Below are positions 7,928 through 17,011 of a stretch of 64,000 bases of DNA, piece by piece. Every line of letters begins with the position of its first letter. Positions within the stretch are counted from its first letter, which is position 1. Under the pieces are notes generated by a model. It searched no databases. It saw only the letters and a program-made list of their open reading frames with translations, and was not told the origin of the DNA. The translations under genes were made by a program, and so were the position numbers. The DNA is from Bacteroidota bacterium (lineage in GTDB: Bacteria > Bacteroidota > Bacteroidia > CAIKAF01): assembly GCA_023432985.1 (NCBI GenBank), contig JAEZEQ010000062.1:101196-165195 (forward strand), in the 5' to 3' direction.

Positions 7928-9724
7928 TTATTGAATAACCATATTATAAGGCATTCTGGCTTGTACGCCTTTTGTTTGCTCCAGACTTCTAAAGCCTTCA
8001 AGTATATAATATCCTTCACCCAAATTTTTACGCATAACAGATTCTACTGTTTCCGATTTTCCTTCGTTCAGAAGAGATTGCCAAAAGTCTTTTTTCTCCG
8101 GAAAAGTAAGTATTCCATAATCACTTAATCCGACTTTTGAAGCAGCAAAAGCAATGGCATCTTCCATAGATCCGATTTCATCTACGAGTTTCAATTCTTT
8201 CGCATCTCTACCGGCCCATACTCTACCCTGCGCTATACTGTCTACCTCGGCTATAGTCATACCGCGACCATCGGCTACACGCTTCAAAAACAATTGATAA
8301 ATATCATTTACACTGCGGTTTAAATAATTCTTTTCGGCATCTTCCATACCGCGGGCAAAAGAAAAGAAATCGCTGTAATTATTGGTTTTCACCGTATCGG
8401 TTGTAATACCCAGTTTGCCGTTTAAAAACTGTTCGGCATTATAAAGCATTCCAAATACTCCGATAGAACCCGTAAGCGTTTGTGCATCTGCAAAAATACG
8501 ATCTGCTCCACAAGCGATATAATATCCTCCCGAAGCGGCATAATTTCCCATGGAAACAATTACCGGTTTTTTCGCTTTGGTCAACTCTACCTCTCTCCAC
8601 AATATCTCGGATGCCAAGGCACTTCCACCGGGCGAATTCACGCGCAATACAACCGCTTTCACCGTCTCATCTTCACGCGCCTTTTTCAATTCTCTACCCA
8701 AATTCTGATCGCTGATGGTCTGCTCGTCACCCGGACCATAAACAATCTCGCCCTCGGCAAAAACAACGGCAATATGATCTTTTTTGCGGGCGGAAACCAG
8801 CTCATGTTTGTACAAATCATAATATTCGCCCGGACTCACCAAACGCAATTTATCTTCGCTGCTGAATCCCGATTCTTTTTTAATCAGATCTATAAACTGA
8901 TCACGATACATCAAACTATCGGCCATGCCCAGAGATACAGCCTGCATGGTATTGTATACTTCCAGATTATCGGCCATGCGATTCAAATCGGCGATCTCAA
9001 TCCCACGAGAATCACTCCAATCGGCCAACATCTCATCCCAAATGGTTTGTAAAAACATAAAGGTCTGTGCCCGATTTTCCGGACTCATTTTCTCGACCAA
9101 AAAAGGTTCTACGGCACTTTTGAACTTATTGCCTTCAGGTCGAAATACCTCCGCTTCTACACCCAATTTATCAAGCAAACCTTTAAAGGAAACAAAGGTC
9201 GAACTCAACCCTTTAAACTCTATATCTCCGGCCGGATTCATAAATATTTTATCGCCGGCACTGGCTAAATACAAGCTTTTCTGAGTCAATACATCCGAAT
9301 AGGTATATACAAATTTTCCGGTCGAACGAAATTCTGCTAAGGCTGCTCTCAATTCCTCCGCTGTTGCCATACCCATGTTTACCGAGGAAATATCCAGGAA
9401 TATTCCCGATATTTTATCGTTTGTGGAGGCATGCTGAATGCTGCGCACCAGGTCGAATAATCCCGGTTTGGGATGCGTGCTGAACTTGCCGCTGCCTATT
9501 GATTCGAAAGGATTCAGCGTCGATTTATCACCTAGATTATAGTTGAGCTTTAGATGCAAAACCGAACTTTCTGTAAGCGTTTTCACATTCGAGGAACTCT
9601 CGGCACTGCCTACTATGGCACCAAGAAATATGAAAAAAACAAACATAAAAATTAAACCGGTTAACATAATGCCTATAACCGATCCTAAAGCCGATCCAAA
9701 AAAGGATTTCCAAAAATTACTCAT
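7928..9724 (-). CDS. sppA: Signal peptide peptidase SppA, 67-kDa type
   Basis: Inner-membrane serine protease of 598 residues that degrades leftover signal peptides. One N-terminal membrane helix (about 12-40) is followed by two tandem ClpP-like S49 domains. The catalytic Lys is in FKSAVEPF (Lys202) and the Ser in NYAASGGYYIACGAD (Ser398), the Ser/Lys dyad split across the two halves as in the long E. coli type. It has its own promoter element and terminator. Confidence 0.96.
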   Translation of the reverse strand: MSNFWKSFFGSALGSVIGIMLTGLIFMFVFFIFLGAIVGSAESSSNVKTLTESSVLHLKLNYNLGDKSTLNPFESIGSGKFSTHPKPGLFDLVRSIQHASTNDKISGIFLDISSVNMGMATAEELRAALAEFRSTGKFVYTYSDVLTQKSLYLASAGDKIFMNPAGDIEFKGLSSTFVSFKGLLDKLGVEAEVFRPEGNKFKSAVEPFLVEKMSPENRAQTFMFLQTIWDEMLADWSDSRGIEIADLNRMADNLEVYNTMQAVSLGMADSLMYRDQFIDLIKKESGFSSEDKLRLVSPGEYYDLYKHELVSARKKDHIAVVFAEGEIVYGPGDEQTISDQNLGRELKKAREDETVKAVVLRVNSPGGSALASEILWREVELTKAKKPVIVSMGNYAASGGYYIACGADRIFADAQTLTGSIGVFGMLYNAEQFLNGKLGITTDTVKTNNYSDFFSFARGMEDAEKNYLNRSVNDIYQLFLKRVADGRGMTIAEVDSIAQGRVWAGRDAKELKLVDEIGSMEDAIAFAASKVGLSDYGILTFPEKKDFWQSLLNEGKSETVESVMRKNLGEGYYILEGFRSLEQTKGVQARMPYNMVIQ

Positions 9725-9765
9725 AGTATTCTAATTTGCCGTGAATGTATAAAAACAGTCGCAGA

Positions 9766-9773
9766 CAAATATA
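9766..9773 (-). promoter_or_regulatory. -7 promoter element of sppA
   Basis: TATATTTG on the minus strand matches the Bacteroidota -7 consensus TAnnTTTG exactly and lies 41 nt before the sppA ATG. No well-spaced -33 TTTG is seen. Confidence 0.55.
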
Positions 9774-9830
9774 ATATTTCGACAAACGAAATTATTCAAA
9801 CGATTAAAAAGGCAGATTAACACGATTTAC

Positions 9831-10319
9831 TTAAGCATAGGTGCCCAAACGTTTCATCAATTCCTGACGCGCCAAATAAATACGACTCTTAACCGTGCCT
9901 ATAGGCAAAGCCAATTCGTCCGAAATTTCTTTGTATTTATAACCGGCATAATACAGCTCGAACGGCTCACGTATTGACGAATCTAAACGCGCTATTTCTT
10001 GTTGAATCTCGGAATATTCTAAACCCGAATTCAACTCCTGAACCATGCCCGGAATTATGATATCGGACAAGGATTGCTTTTGCCAACGTTTTGATTTTCG
10101 ATAATCATTGATGAATACATTGCGCATTATGGTGTATAACCAGGCTTTTAAATTACTATGGGACGCAAAAGAATCCTTATATAATAAAGCCTTTACCATA
10201 GTCTCCTGAAATAAATCATCGCCCGCAGCCCTGTTGCCCGTAAGGTTACGTGCAAAACTTCGCAAACTGTCGCTATAGGAAACTAAAATAGCATCGAAAC
10301 TGTAATCGGATGTATTCAT
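9831..10319 (-). CDS. RNA polymerase sigma factor, ECF type
   Basis: A two-domain sigma-70 family protein of 162 residues. Region 2 includes DDLFQETMVKAL and AWLYTIMRNVFINDYRK. Region 4 ends with the helix-turn-helix YKEISDELALPIGTVKSRIYLARQ split over the last 40 residues. No anti-sigma gene is adjacent. The CarH-like MerR gene lies 239 bp upstream on the same strand. In many Bacteroidota this MerR/sigma pair precedes carotenoid genes (family knowledge), but here sppA follows. The start is backed by a perfect -7 box 22 nt upstream. Confidence 0.93.
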   Translation of the reverse strand: MNTSDYSFDAILVSYSDSLRSFARNLTGNRAAGDDLFQETMVKALLYKDSFASHSNLKAWLYTIMRNVFINDYRKSKRWQKQSLSDIIIPGMVQELNSGLEYSEIQQEIARLDSSIREPFELYYAGYKYKEISDELALPIGTVKSRIYLARQELMKRLGTYA

Positions 10320-10558
10320 TTGTATTGGTATTTGTTGAACACAAAGATACTTTGTTTAACTTTTTCGATTAAACATTAAACAAGAAATATTATTAAAAAA
10401 ATAAAATACACTGCCAGTCAGGCTATTACAAAAAAAACAGGATAAAAATGTTTAACAAAAGAACAGGAGCTATTCGAATAGATTAAACAAGAAATGAAGG
10501 AGAGGGACTCTTGCTAAGTTTTTTTTAACAGTCGAAATGGGAATATTTGCGAAAATAA
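10320..10558. other. Intergenic region between sigma factor and CarH-like regulator
   Basis: 239 bp of very AT-rich sequence. Apart from the sigma-gene -7 box I see no further gene, hairpin with T run, or repeat. Confidence 0.5.
10342..10349 (-). promoter_or_regulatory. -7 promoter element of the ECF sigma gene
   Basis: TATCTTTG on the minus strand is an exact TAnnTTTG match 22 nt before the ATG. It is embedded in a small dyad, ACAAAG-ATA-CTTTGT (10341-10355), which might be a regulator site. Confidence 0.65.
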
Positions 10559-11455
10559 TTAAGAAATCTGATCGAGGCGCTGAATTAATTCGCTATAACT
10601 TTTCAGGTGACTAATATGTTTTGCCAATTGCAAATCCGGATTATGCATGAGGGGGCCGGAGACCCATACTTCTATATTTGAAAATGGGTTTTCCTTAAAT
10701 CGGTTCAGATATTTTTGCAGCGAAAAGGTAGTAAATCCGGCTGTGAAATAGGTAAACAAATGAGTAGGATTATGGGTTTGCATAAATATTTCCAAATCAT
10801 TAAAAGGCATAGATTGCCCAAGATAGATAACATGGAATCCTCTTTTAACTATGGCATATTTGGCAAATAATAATCCGATTTCATGCCATTCGTTTTCGGG
10901 CAAAAAAAGTATGAATTTCTCCTGATTTATATGCTTGCCACGCGGCAATTTATCAATTTCGACTATGGTTCTTCTTCGGATAAGATTGGCCATAAAATGC
11001 TCTTGAGCCACATTCACTTCGCCCAAGGACCAGAGCATTCCAATTTTAGTCAGAAATGGAATAAGTATAAGCAGCATACTTTGTTCGAATCCAATTTTGC
11101 GAATGGCATCTTCCATGGTTTGGTCGAATTTATCCTCATCCAAATCGATCATGGCAATCAACAATGCTTCTATATTCCAGCTGTAAAAAAAATCCGGATC
11201 ATTATTTTCTTCGCCAAGTTTATTAATGGCTTCGGCTATTTCGGAAGAATGCATGGCAGCCACTTTCGAAATCTTATATCCATTCTTTAGTAATAGGGCA
11301 ATATTCAGGATTTGTTTTAATTGCGCGTCATCGTAGAAGCGTATTTGGGTGGACGTGCGATGCGGCACTATAATGCCATACCTCTGCTCCCATATGCGCA
11401 GGGTATGTGCTTTTATTTGTGATAATTTTTCTACTTCTCGTATGGAATAAGACAC
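10559..11455 (-). CDS. MerR-family regulator with B12-binding domain (CarH/LitR-like)
   Basis: I choose the GTG at 11455, giving 298 residues that begin (M)SYSIREVEKLS, where MerR proteins of this family usually start; no ATG is available and a perfect -7 box lies 26 nt upstream. The N-terminal HTH has AHTLRIWEQRYG. The helical cap carries W-x9-EH (Trp142, Glu152-His153). The Rossmann domain carries EWHEIG, an E-x-H-x-x-G cobalamin motif (His191). W-x9-EH is the pocket of adenosylcobalamin photoreceptors of the CarH type, so a light- or B12-dependent repressor is likely (inference). The ECF sigma gene follows. Confidence 0.88.
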   Translation of the reverse strand: MSYSIREVEKLSQIKAHTLRIWEQRYGIIVPHRTSTQIRFYDDAQLKQILNIALLLKNGYKISKVAAMHSSEIAEAINKLGEENNDPDFFYSWNIEALLIAMIDLDEDKFDQTMEDAIRKIGFEQSMLLILIPFLTKIGMLWSLGEVNVAQEHFMANLIRRRTIVEIDKLPRGKHINQEKFILFLPENEWHEIGLLFAKYAIVKRGFHVIYLGQSMPFNDLEIFMQTHNPTHLFTYFTAGFTTFSLQKYLNRFKENPFSNIEVWVSGPLMHNPDLQLAKHISHLKSYSELIQRLDQIS

Positions 11456-11481
11456 TTTACAGGCTAGTTTACTATACGAAA

Positions 11482-11489
11482 CAAATATA
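11482..11489 (-). promoter_or_regulatory. -7 promoter element of the CarH-like gene
   Basis: TATATTTG on the minus strand, an exact -7 consensus match. It lies inside the longer upstream open frame and so decides for the GTG start at 11455. Confidence 0.65.
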
Positions 11490-11512
11490 CAAGCAAATTG
11501 TTCGCAAAAAAA

Positions 11513-11548
11513 CAAAAAAAGTACGACCTGCTTTTGCAAATCGTACTT
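11513..11548 (-). terminator. Terminator of metK
   Basis: 8-bp arms AAGTACGA (11519-11526) and TCGTACTT (11541-11548) with a 14-nt loop, followed on the minus strand by a run of seven T (11514-11520). Lies 24 bp beyond the metK stop. Confidence 0.75.
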
Positions 11549-11572
11549 AAAATAATCTATTAAAACGGGATT

Positions 11573-12871
11573 TTACTTCAATCCAAACTGCTTTTTAACA
11601 GCTGCTACATAGTCGAGTTTTTCCCAAGTAAACAATTCTACTTTTACTTTCTTTTCTATTTTTTTCAATCCTTCCTGACGTATAAATGTTTTGGTAACCG
11701 TCTCGGATTCTTTCCCGAAATGCCCATATGCCGCAGTTTCGCTATACATTGGATTACGCAGTTTCAAACGGGTTTCTATTCCATAAGGTGTCATATCGAA
11801 AATCTTTGCAATTTTAGCTGCAATTTCACCATCGCTCAATTTCACTTTCGAAGTTCCTTCTGTATCGATAAAAATATTCATTGGTTCTTTAACCCCAATG
11901 GCGTAAGAAACTTGCACCAATACACGATCGCATAAACCGGCGGCTACCAGATTTTTGGCAATATGGCGTGTTGCATATGCGGCCGAACGGTCTACTTTTG
12001 AAGGGTCTTTTCCGCTAAAAGCTCCACCCCCATGCGCACCACGTCCACCGTATGTATCAACGATAATCTTACGTCCGGTCAGGCCCGTATCGCCATGCGG
12101 TCCACCGATCACAAATTTACCGGTTGGATTTATATGGTATTTGATTTTATCATTGAACAAATGTTTGTACTTGGCATATTTCTTTTTCACACGGGGAATA
12201 AGAATTTCGACCATGTCTTTATGAATCTTAGCCAACATTTCTTTTTCAGCTTTCACGATGTCCGCAGCTTTTCCCGATTTGGGGGCAATAAAATCATCGT
12301 GTTGGGTGCTGATTACTATGGTATCAATGCGAACAGGTCTGTGCTTATCGTCGTACTCGAGGGTAACCTGCGCTTTTGCATCGGGACGTAAATAACTGAT
12401 TGATTTCATTTCACGTCGCAATGCTGCAAGTTCCATCAAAATTCTATGCGATAAATCCAATGCCAATGGCATATAATTTTCGGTTTCATTGGTAGCATAA
12501 CCAAACATCATACCTTGATCGCCGGCACCTTGATCTTCTTTTTTCTTTTTGTCAACACCCCGATTAATATCGGCACTTTGTTCGTGTATAGCCGATAATA
12601 TACCACAAGAATTGGCCTCGAACATATACTCGCTTTTGGTATATCCGATTTTACGAATAACCGCACGGGTGATTTCCTGTACATCGAGATAAGCAGATGA
12701 TTTAACCTCCCCGGCTAATACAACCTGACCGGTAGTTACCAAGGTTTCACATGCTACTTTCGACTCAGGATCCCAAGCTAAAAAGTTATCAATTAATGCA
12801 TCGGATATTTGGTCGGCAACCTTGTCCGGATGCCCCTCTGAAACAGATTCTGACGTAAATAAATATGACAT
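11573..12871 (-). CDS. metK: S-adenosylmethionine synthetase
   Basis: Makes S-adenosylmethionine from ATP and methionine in the cytoplasm; 432 residues, somewhat longer than E. coli MetK (384) because of lysine-rich insertions near GVDKKKKEDQGAG and further on. Signatures are SEGHPDKVADQISDALID at the N-terminus, GAGDQGMMFGYATNE, GGPHGDTGLTGRK and RGAHGGGAFSGKDPSKVDRS. It has its own -7 box and a terminator. It is divergent from rlmD, a SAM-dependent methyltransferase. Confidence 0.98.
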   Translation of the reverse strand: MSYLFTSESVSEGHPDKVADQISDALIDNFLAWDPESKVACETLVTTGQVVLAGEVKSSAYLDVQEITRAVIRKIGYTKSEYMFEANSCGILSAIHEQSADINRGVDKKKKEDQGAGDQGMMFGYATNETENYMPLALDLSHRILMELAALRREMKSISYLRPDAKAQVTLEYDDKHRPVRIDTIVISTQHDDFIAPKSGKAADIVKAEKEMLAKIHKDMVEILIPRVKKKYAKYKHLFNDKIKYHINPTGKFVIGGPHGDTGLTGRKIIVDTYGGRGAHGGGAFSGKDPSKVDRSAAYATRHIAKNLVAAGLCDRVLVQVSYAIGVKEPMNIFIDTEGTSKVKLSDGEIAAKIAKIFDMTPYGIETRLKLRNPMYSETAAYGHFGKESETVTKTFIRQEGLKKIEKKVKVELFTWEKLDYVAAVKKQFGLK

Positions 12872-12890
12872 AATTCAATTTTATAGGCAG

Positions 12891-12898
12891 CAAATATA
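12891..12898 (-). promoter_or_regulatory. -7 promoter element of metK
   Basis: TATATTTG on the minus strand, exact TAnnTTTG, 19 nt before the metK ATG. The divergent rlmD element lies 70 bp away. Confidence 0.65.
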
Positions 12899-12967
12899 AC
12901 AAACTAAATGTGTTCTTTATTTTTCTTATTAAGTTTTATTTCATCACTAACGAAAGGATAACTTTAG

Positions 12968-12975
12968 TACTTTTG
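12968..12975 (+). promoter_or_regulatory. -7 promoter element of rlmD (leaderless arrangement)
   Basis: TACTTTTG matches TAnnTTTG and ends only 5 nt before the rlmD ATG. If used, the mRNA would begin at or within a few bases of the start codon. Confidence 0.5.
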
Positions 12976-12980
12976 CCATC

Positions 12981-14384
12981 ATGAAAAAAAAGAAGGAAGT
13001 AATCTTGCAGCAGGTAAAAATATTGGACCTGGCTGCAGAAGGTAAATCTATAGCCAAGCCGGATGAAAAGGTGATTTTTGTAAAAAATGCCGTTCCCGGG
13101 GATGTGGCAGACTTACGTATTACCCGCTCTAAAAGCAGTTTTGCCGAGGCTGAAGCCATTTTTTTTCATGAAAAATCACCTTTGCGAACCGAACCGGCAT
13201 GTGCCCATTTCGGCATTTGCGGAGGCTGTGCCCGACAAGATTTAGCCTATACATCTCAATTGGAATTTAAACAAAAATGGGTAAAAGATGCTTTCGAAAG
13301 AATCGGAAAATTCGAATTTGCTCCCATTAATCCCATTATTGGATGCGAAAATATTTTTCGTTACCGCAATAAAATGGAATATGGGTTTACTGATTTTTCC
13401 TGGCTGACTAATGAGGAAATTCAATCCGGACAAAATTTCGAAAGAAGAGGCATAGGCCTGCATATACCCGGAAAATTTGACAAAATCCTTCATATAGACG
13501 ATTGTCATCTACAGGATGCCTGGGGCGACCGGGTACGCAACTTCGTCAGAAATTATGCAATCGAACAGGATATTTCTTTCTTTAATATTCGTCAACAAAC
13601 AGGTATGTTACGTACCCTCCTAATTCGCTTGACGGAATATGGAGAAAAAATGGTACTCCTGGCTTTCACTGAAAATAATCAGGAAATTATTCAACCCATG
13701 ATGGAAGCTATACGCACGGAATTCCCCGAAACAAACGCATTGCTCTATGTCATCAATAACAAGAAAAATGACACCATTTTCGACCTGCCTGTACACACTT
13801 TTTATGGCAAGGATTATATATGCGAACAATTGCATCATGCACGCTATAAAATCGGACCTAAATCTTTCTTTCAAACCAATAGCAAACAGGCCGAAACTTT
13901 ATATGCTATAACGAAAGATTTTGCCGAATTAAGCAATACGGAAAATGTATACGATTTGTATACCGGTACCGGATCTATTGCCTGCTATATTGCCGATAAA
14001 GCCAAAAAAGTTGTAGGCGTGGAATATGTACCCGAAGCAGTGGAAGACGCCTTTGTAAATAAGGAATGGAATAAACTGGACAATGTGGATTTTTATGCCG
14101 GTGATATGAAAGACGTACTGAACGATGCTTTCGTAGAAAAACACGGCGCACCGGATGTAATTATTACAGACCCGCCCAGAGCAGGTATGCACCCCGATGT
14201 GGTTCAAACCATATTGAAACTGAACCCGAAAATAATAGTATATGTCAGCTGCAATGTCGCCACGCAAGCCCGCGATCTGGCTATGTTATGCGAAGCATAT
14301 GAGGTAAGTAAAGTACAACCGGTAGACATGTTCCCCCATACCCATCACGTAGAAAATGTGGTGCAACTGAAACGCAAATCCTAA
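12981..14384 (+). CDS. rlmD: 23S rRNA (uracil-C5)-methyltransferase, RlmD type
   Basis: 467-residue SAM-dependent RNA m5U methyltransferase of the TrmA/RlmD group. An N-terminal TRAM domain (about 5-60) is followed by Cys residues for a [4Fe-4S] cluster (C74, C80, C83 in CAHFGICGGC, plus the Cys of DDCHLQ). The Rossmann part has DLYTGTGSIACYIA, ITDPPRAGMHPDVV and the catalytic Cys in YVSCNVATQARDL, then HHVENVVQL. Family members of this size in Bacteroidota are usually called RlmD; the exact target base is inferred. Confidence 0.92.
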   Translation: MKKKKEVILQQVKILDLAAEGKSIAKPDEKVIFVKNAVPGDVADLRITRSKSSFAEAEAIFFHEKSPLRTEPACAHFGICGGCARQDLAYTSQLEFKQKWVKDAFERIGKFEFAPINPIIGCENIFRYRNKMEYGFTDFSWLTNEEIQSGQNFERRGIGLHIPGKFDKILHIDDCHLQDAWGDRVRNFVRNYAIEQDISFFNIRQQTGMLRTLLIRLTEYGEKMVLLAFTENNQEIIQPMMEAIRTEFPETNALLYVINNKKNDTIFDLPVHTFYGKDYICEQLHHARYKIGPKSFFQTNSKQAETLYAITKDFAELSNTENVYDLYTGTGSIACYIADKAKKVVGVEYVPEAVEDAFVNKEWNKLDNVDFYAGDMKDVLNDAFVEKHGAPDVIITDPPRAGMHPDVVQTILKLNPKIIVYVSCNVATQARDLAMLCEAYEVSKVQPVDMFPHTHHVENVVQLKRKS

Positions 14385-14418
14385 TTTTGTAATATCCTTT
14401 TTTTTGTATCTTTACTGT

Positions 14419-14538
14419 ATGAGCAAAAAAACTTTTTTCAAAATATTCTTCATTTTTCTTTTGGGTAGTACGAGCCTACTTGCTTCATCATGTGGCACTT
14501 CCAAAAAATGCGACTGCCCTACTTTTGGAAGAAGATAA
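14419..14538 (+). CDS. Small lipoprotein of 39 residues
   Basis: ATG at 14419, TAA at 14536-14538. The peptide starts MSKKTFFKIFFIFLLGS, then a lipobox-like LLASSC (Cys25), and ends CGTSKKCDCPTFGRR. The hydrophobic stretch plus Cys suggests lipidation, leaving a mature tail of only 15 residues with three Cys. Short Bacteroidota lipoproteins with a C-terminal Cys-Pro-x-x-Gly-Arg/Lys tail are known to me as an uncharacterised type. A -7-like TATCTTTA (14407-14414, one mismatch) lies 4 nt upstream. It sits between rlmD and the TonB receptor gene, 84 bp before the latter, and may share its transcript. Confidence 0.7.
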   Translation: MSKKTFFKIFFIFLLGSTSLLASSCGTSKKCDCPTFGRR

Positions 14539-14622
14539 GATTTGTCCACCTTTTTTTTCATTTTCTTAAACAAAAGTCGAACTATTTTGTTTCTGTAGGT
14601 ATAAAACTAAAAATACAGATTC

Positions 14623-16998
14623 ATGTTTCGTATATTCCTTCTTTTGGCTTTGTTCTCAGCTACCCTTTCTCACGCACAAAACGGGTATATAAAAGGACAA
14701 ATTAAAAATGCGATAACCAATGAGCCCGTACTTTTTGCCAATATAGTGGCCGAAGGTCAATCTAAAGGTAGTACCAGCGATACAGCCGGATTTTTCAGTA
14801 TAGGTCCCCTCGAGCCGGGCTTTGTTACCCTCGCGATTTCTGCGCTGGGATATGAAACGTTTCGATACAGAGATATACAAGTCACCAATGCGGGTTCTGC
14901 CTATGTAGACATCAAGCTTGAACCTGCCAATCAGTCGTTGAGCGAGGTTGTTATCAAAGCCAGTCCCTTCAATCAGACTTATGAAAGTCCCATTTCGAAT
15001 CGCACCATTGGTCTGGCCGAAATTGAAAGAAATCCGGGCGGAAACAGGGATATAAGTAATGTATTAAAAAGCTTTCCGGGTGTGGCTTCTACGCCGGCTT
15101 TTCGGAATGATATCATCATACGCGGCGGTTCTCCTTCCGAAAATCGATTCTACCTGGATGGCGTGGAAGTACCCGTAATAAACCACTTTCAAACCCAGGG
15201 TGCATCGGGGGGACCAACAGGTATTATCAATGTAAACCTGATCCGAAATGTAGACTTTTTATCGGGCGCATTTCCTGCCGCCAGAGGAAATGCACTCAGT
15301 TCGGTTTTGGAATTTAATCAGGTCGATGGCAATAGAGATAAATGGAAATATAGATTCGCACTGGGAAGCAGTGATGCCGCTTTTAAGGCCGATGGTCCGA
15401 TTGGAAAAAACAGCAGCTTTATCGGTTCGGCGCGGGTTTCTTATCTGCAATTCTTGTTCAAAGCGCTCAAGCTTCCCTTTTTACCGACCTATTACGACTA
15501 TCAATTTAAATACAAATGGAATATTAATCCCAAAAATGAAATCAGCATCATTTCACTCGGCGCCATTGACCGCATGAAACTTAATCTCTCGGAAAATGAA
15601 ACCGAAAAACAACGCTATTTACTCAATACCATTCCGGTTAATAATCAGTGGAATTACACACTGGGATTGGTTTACAAAAGATATGCGAAAAACGGAACTC
15701 ATAGTTTTGTATTGAGCAGAAATATGTTCGACAACCGGGTTGTAAAATATAAAGACAACGACGAATCCAATCCCGACAACTTGAATACAGATTATCACAG
15801 TCAGGAAAGCGAAAATAAATTTCGATACGAATATTTATATAGAAAAGGAAGCTGGAAAATCGTGAGCGGTGCAGGTGTTGAATATTCACGATATTATAAT
15901 CGTTCCTATATAAAATTTGCCACTCCCGCCGGCCCCGATACGCTTAATGCCATTTCGACCTTACATTTATGGCAAGGCTCTGTATTCACACAGGCGAGTC
16001 GCACTTTCTTTAAAGAAAGATGGGTTCTTTCATTGGGATTGCGTTTCGACAACAACAATTTCAATGCGCATATGGCCAATCCTCTCAATCAATTCTCACC
16101 CCGCCTATCCAGCTCGGTGCGCATAACGGAATGGATGAGCTTTAATGCACATGTGGGTCGCTATTTCCAAAGACCTTCTTATACCCTTATGGGCTATAGA
16201 AATAATCAGGACGAATTGGCAAATAAATCGCTAAAATATATACGTGCCGACCATTTCATTGCCGGATTCGATTTCACTCCAACTTCTACTACCAAAATCA
16301 CCTTAGAAGGTTTTTATAAAGCCTATGCACAATATCCATTCTCTTTACGAGACAGCATATCGCTGGCCAATCAGGGAGCGGGATTTAGCGTCGTGGGTAA
16401 TGAGCCCGCCGATAGCAGAGGAAAAGGAAGGGCATATGGATTGGAATTTATGATTCAACAAAAAATATGGAAAGGCTTTTATGGCATTTTATCCTATACC
16501 TATGTAGTGAGCGAATTTCAGGATAAAAACAATGCTTTTATTCCGTCCAACTGGGACAACAGACATTTGTTGACCTTGACTTCGGGTTATAAATTTAAAC
16601 GCAATTGGGAAGTGGGCCTGCGTTGGAGATATGTAGGCGGAGCACCTTTTACGCCTATCGATACCAATTTGTCGCTTCAAACAACCGTTTATGATATTTA
16701 CCAAAGAGGTATTAGTGATAATGATAAAATCAATGCCGAACGCGGACGCGCTTTCCACCAACTCGACCTACGCGTAGATAAAAGCTGGTTCTTCAAAAAA
16801 TGGAGTTTGAATATTTACGTGGATGTGCAAAATGTGTATAATTTCAAATACAAAGCACAAGATTATTTGACCATTGAAAGGGATGCAAACGGAGCAGCTG
16901 TTAAAGATCCGTCGAATCCTCAAATGTATAAATCAAAATTCATAGAAAACCTTACGGGAACGGTATTGCCTTCTATAGGTGTTATCGTAGATTTCTAA
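14623..16998 (+). CDS. TonB-dependent receptor with carboxypeptidase-like N-terminal domain
   Basis: 791-residue outer-membrane receptor. After the signal peptide (MFRIFLLLALFSATLSHAQ) comes a carboxypeptidase-regulatory-like beta domain (about 20-110, with YIKGQIKNAITNEPVLFANI), then the plug (RNDIIIRGGSPSENRFYLDG, about 165-185) and a 22-strand-type barrel ending in a terminal aromatic (VIVDF). The ligand is not evident. Many relatives import metal chelates or peptides. It is followed by a strong hairpin terminator and an AraC regulator that could control it. Confidence 0.93.
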   Translation: MFRIFLLLALFSATLSHAQNGYIKGQIKNAITNEPVLFANIVAEGQSKGSTSDTAGFFSIGPLEPGFVTLAISALGYETFRYRDIQVTNAGSAYVDIKLEPANQSLSEVVIKASPFNQTYESPISNRTIGLAEIERNPGGNRDISNVLKSFPGVASTPAFRNDIIIRGGSPSENRFYLDGVEVPVINHFQTQGASGGPTGIINVNLIRNVDFLSGAFPAARGNALSSVLEFNQVDGNRDKWKYRFALGSSDAAFKADGPIGKNSSFIGSARVSYLQFLFKALKLPFLPTYYDYQFKYKWNINPKNEISIISLGAIDRMKLNLSENETEKQRYLLNTIPVNNQWNYTLGLVYKRYAKNGTHSFVLSRNMFDNRVVKYKDNDESNPDNLNTDYHSQESENKFRYEYLYRKGSWKIVSGAGVEYSRYYNRSYIKFATPAGPDTLNAISTLHLWQGSVFTQASRTFFKERWVLSLGLRFDNNNFNAHMANPLNQFSPRLSSSVRITEWMSFNAHVGRYFQRPSYTLMGYRNNQDELANKSLKYIRADHFIAGFDFTPTSTTKITLEGFYKAYAQYPFSLRDSISLANQGAGFSVVGNEPADSRGKGRAYGLEFMIQQKIWKGFYGILSYTYVVSEFQDKNNAFIPSNWDNRHLLTLTSGYKFKRNWEVGLRWRYVGGAPFTPIDTNLSLQTTVYDIYQRGISDNDKINAERGRAFHQLDLRVDKSWFFKKWSLNIYVDVQNVYNFKYKAQDYLTIERDANGAAVKDPSNPQMYKSKFIENLTGTVLPSIGVIVDF

Positions 16999-17011
16999 AA
17001 GCAGTCACCAT

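Noticed and set aside
8480..9052. Open frame of 190 codons on the plus strand inside sppA
   Set aside because: It lies antisense to a well-conserved gene in a fixed codon phase and its translation has no recognisable domain. No promoter or start context supports it.
10320..10558. Anti-sigma gene or small RNA between the sigma factor and CarH-like genes
   Set aside because: No open frame of meaningful length and no stable hairpin is visible.
11456..11539. Longer start for the CarH-like regulator at 11539 (TTG)
   Set aside because: The extension is hydrophobic, unlike MerR proteins, and contains the exact -7 box.
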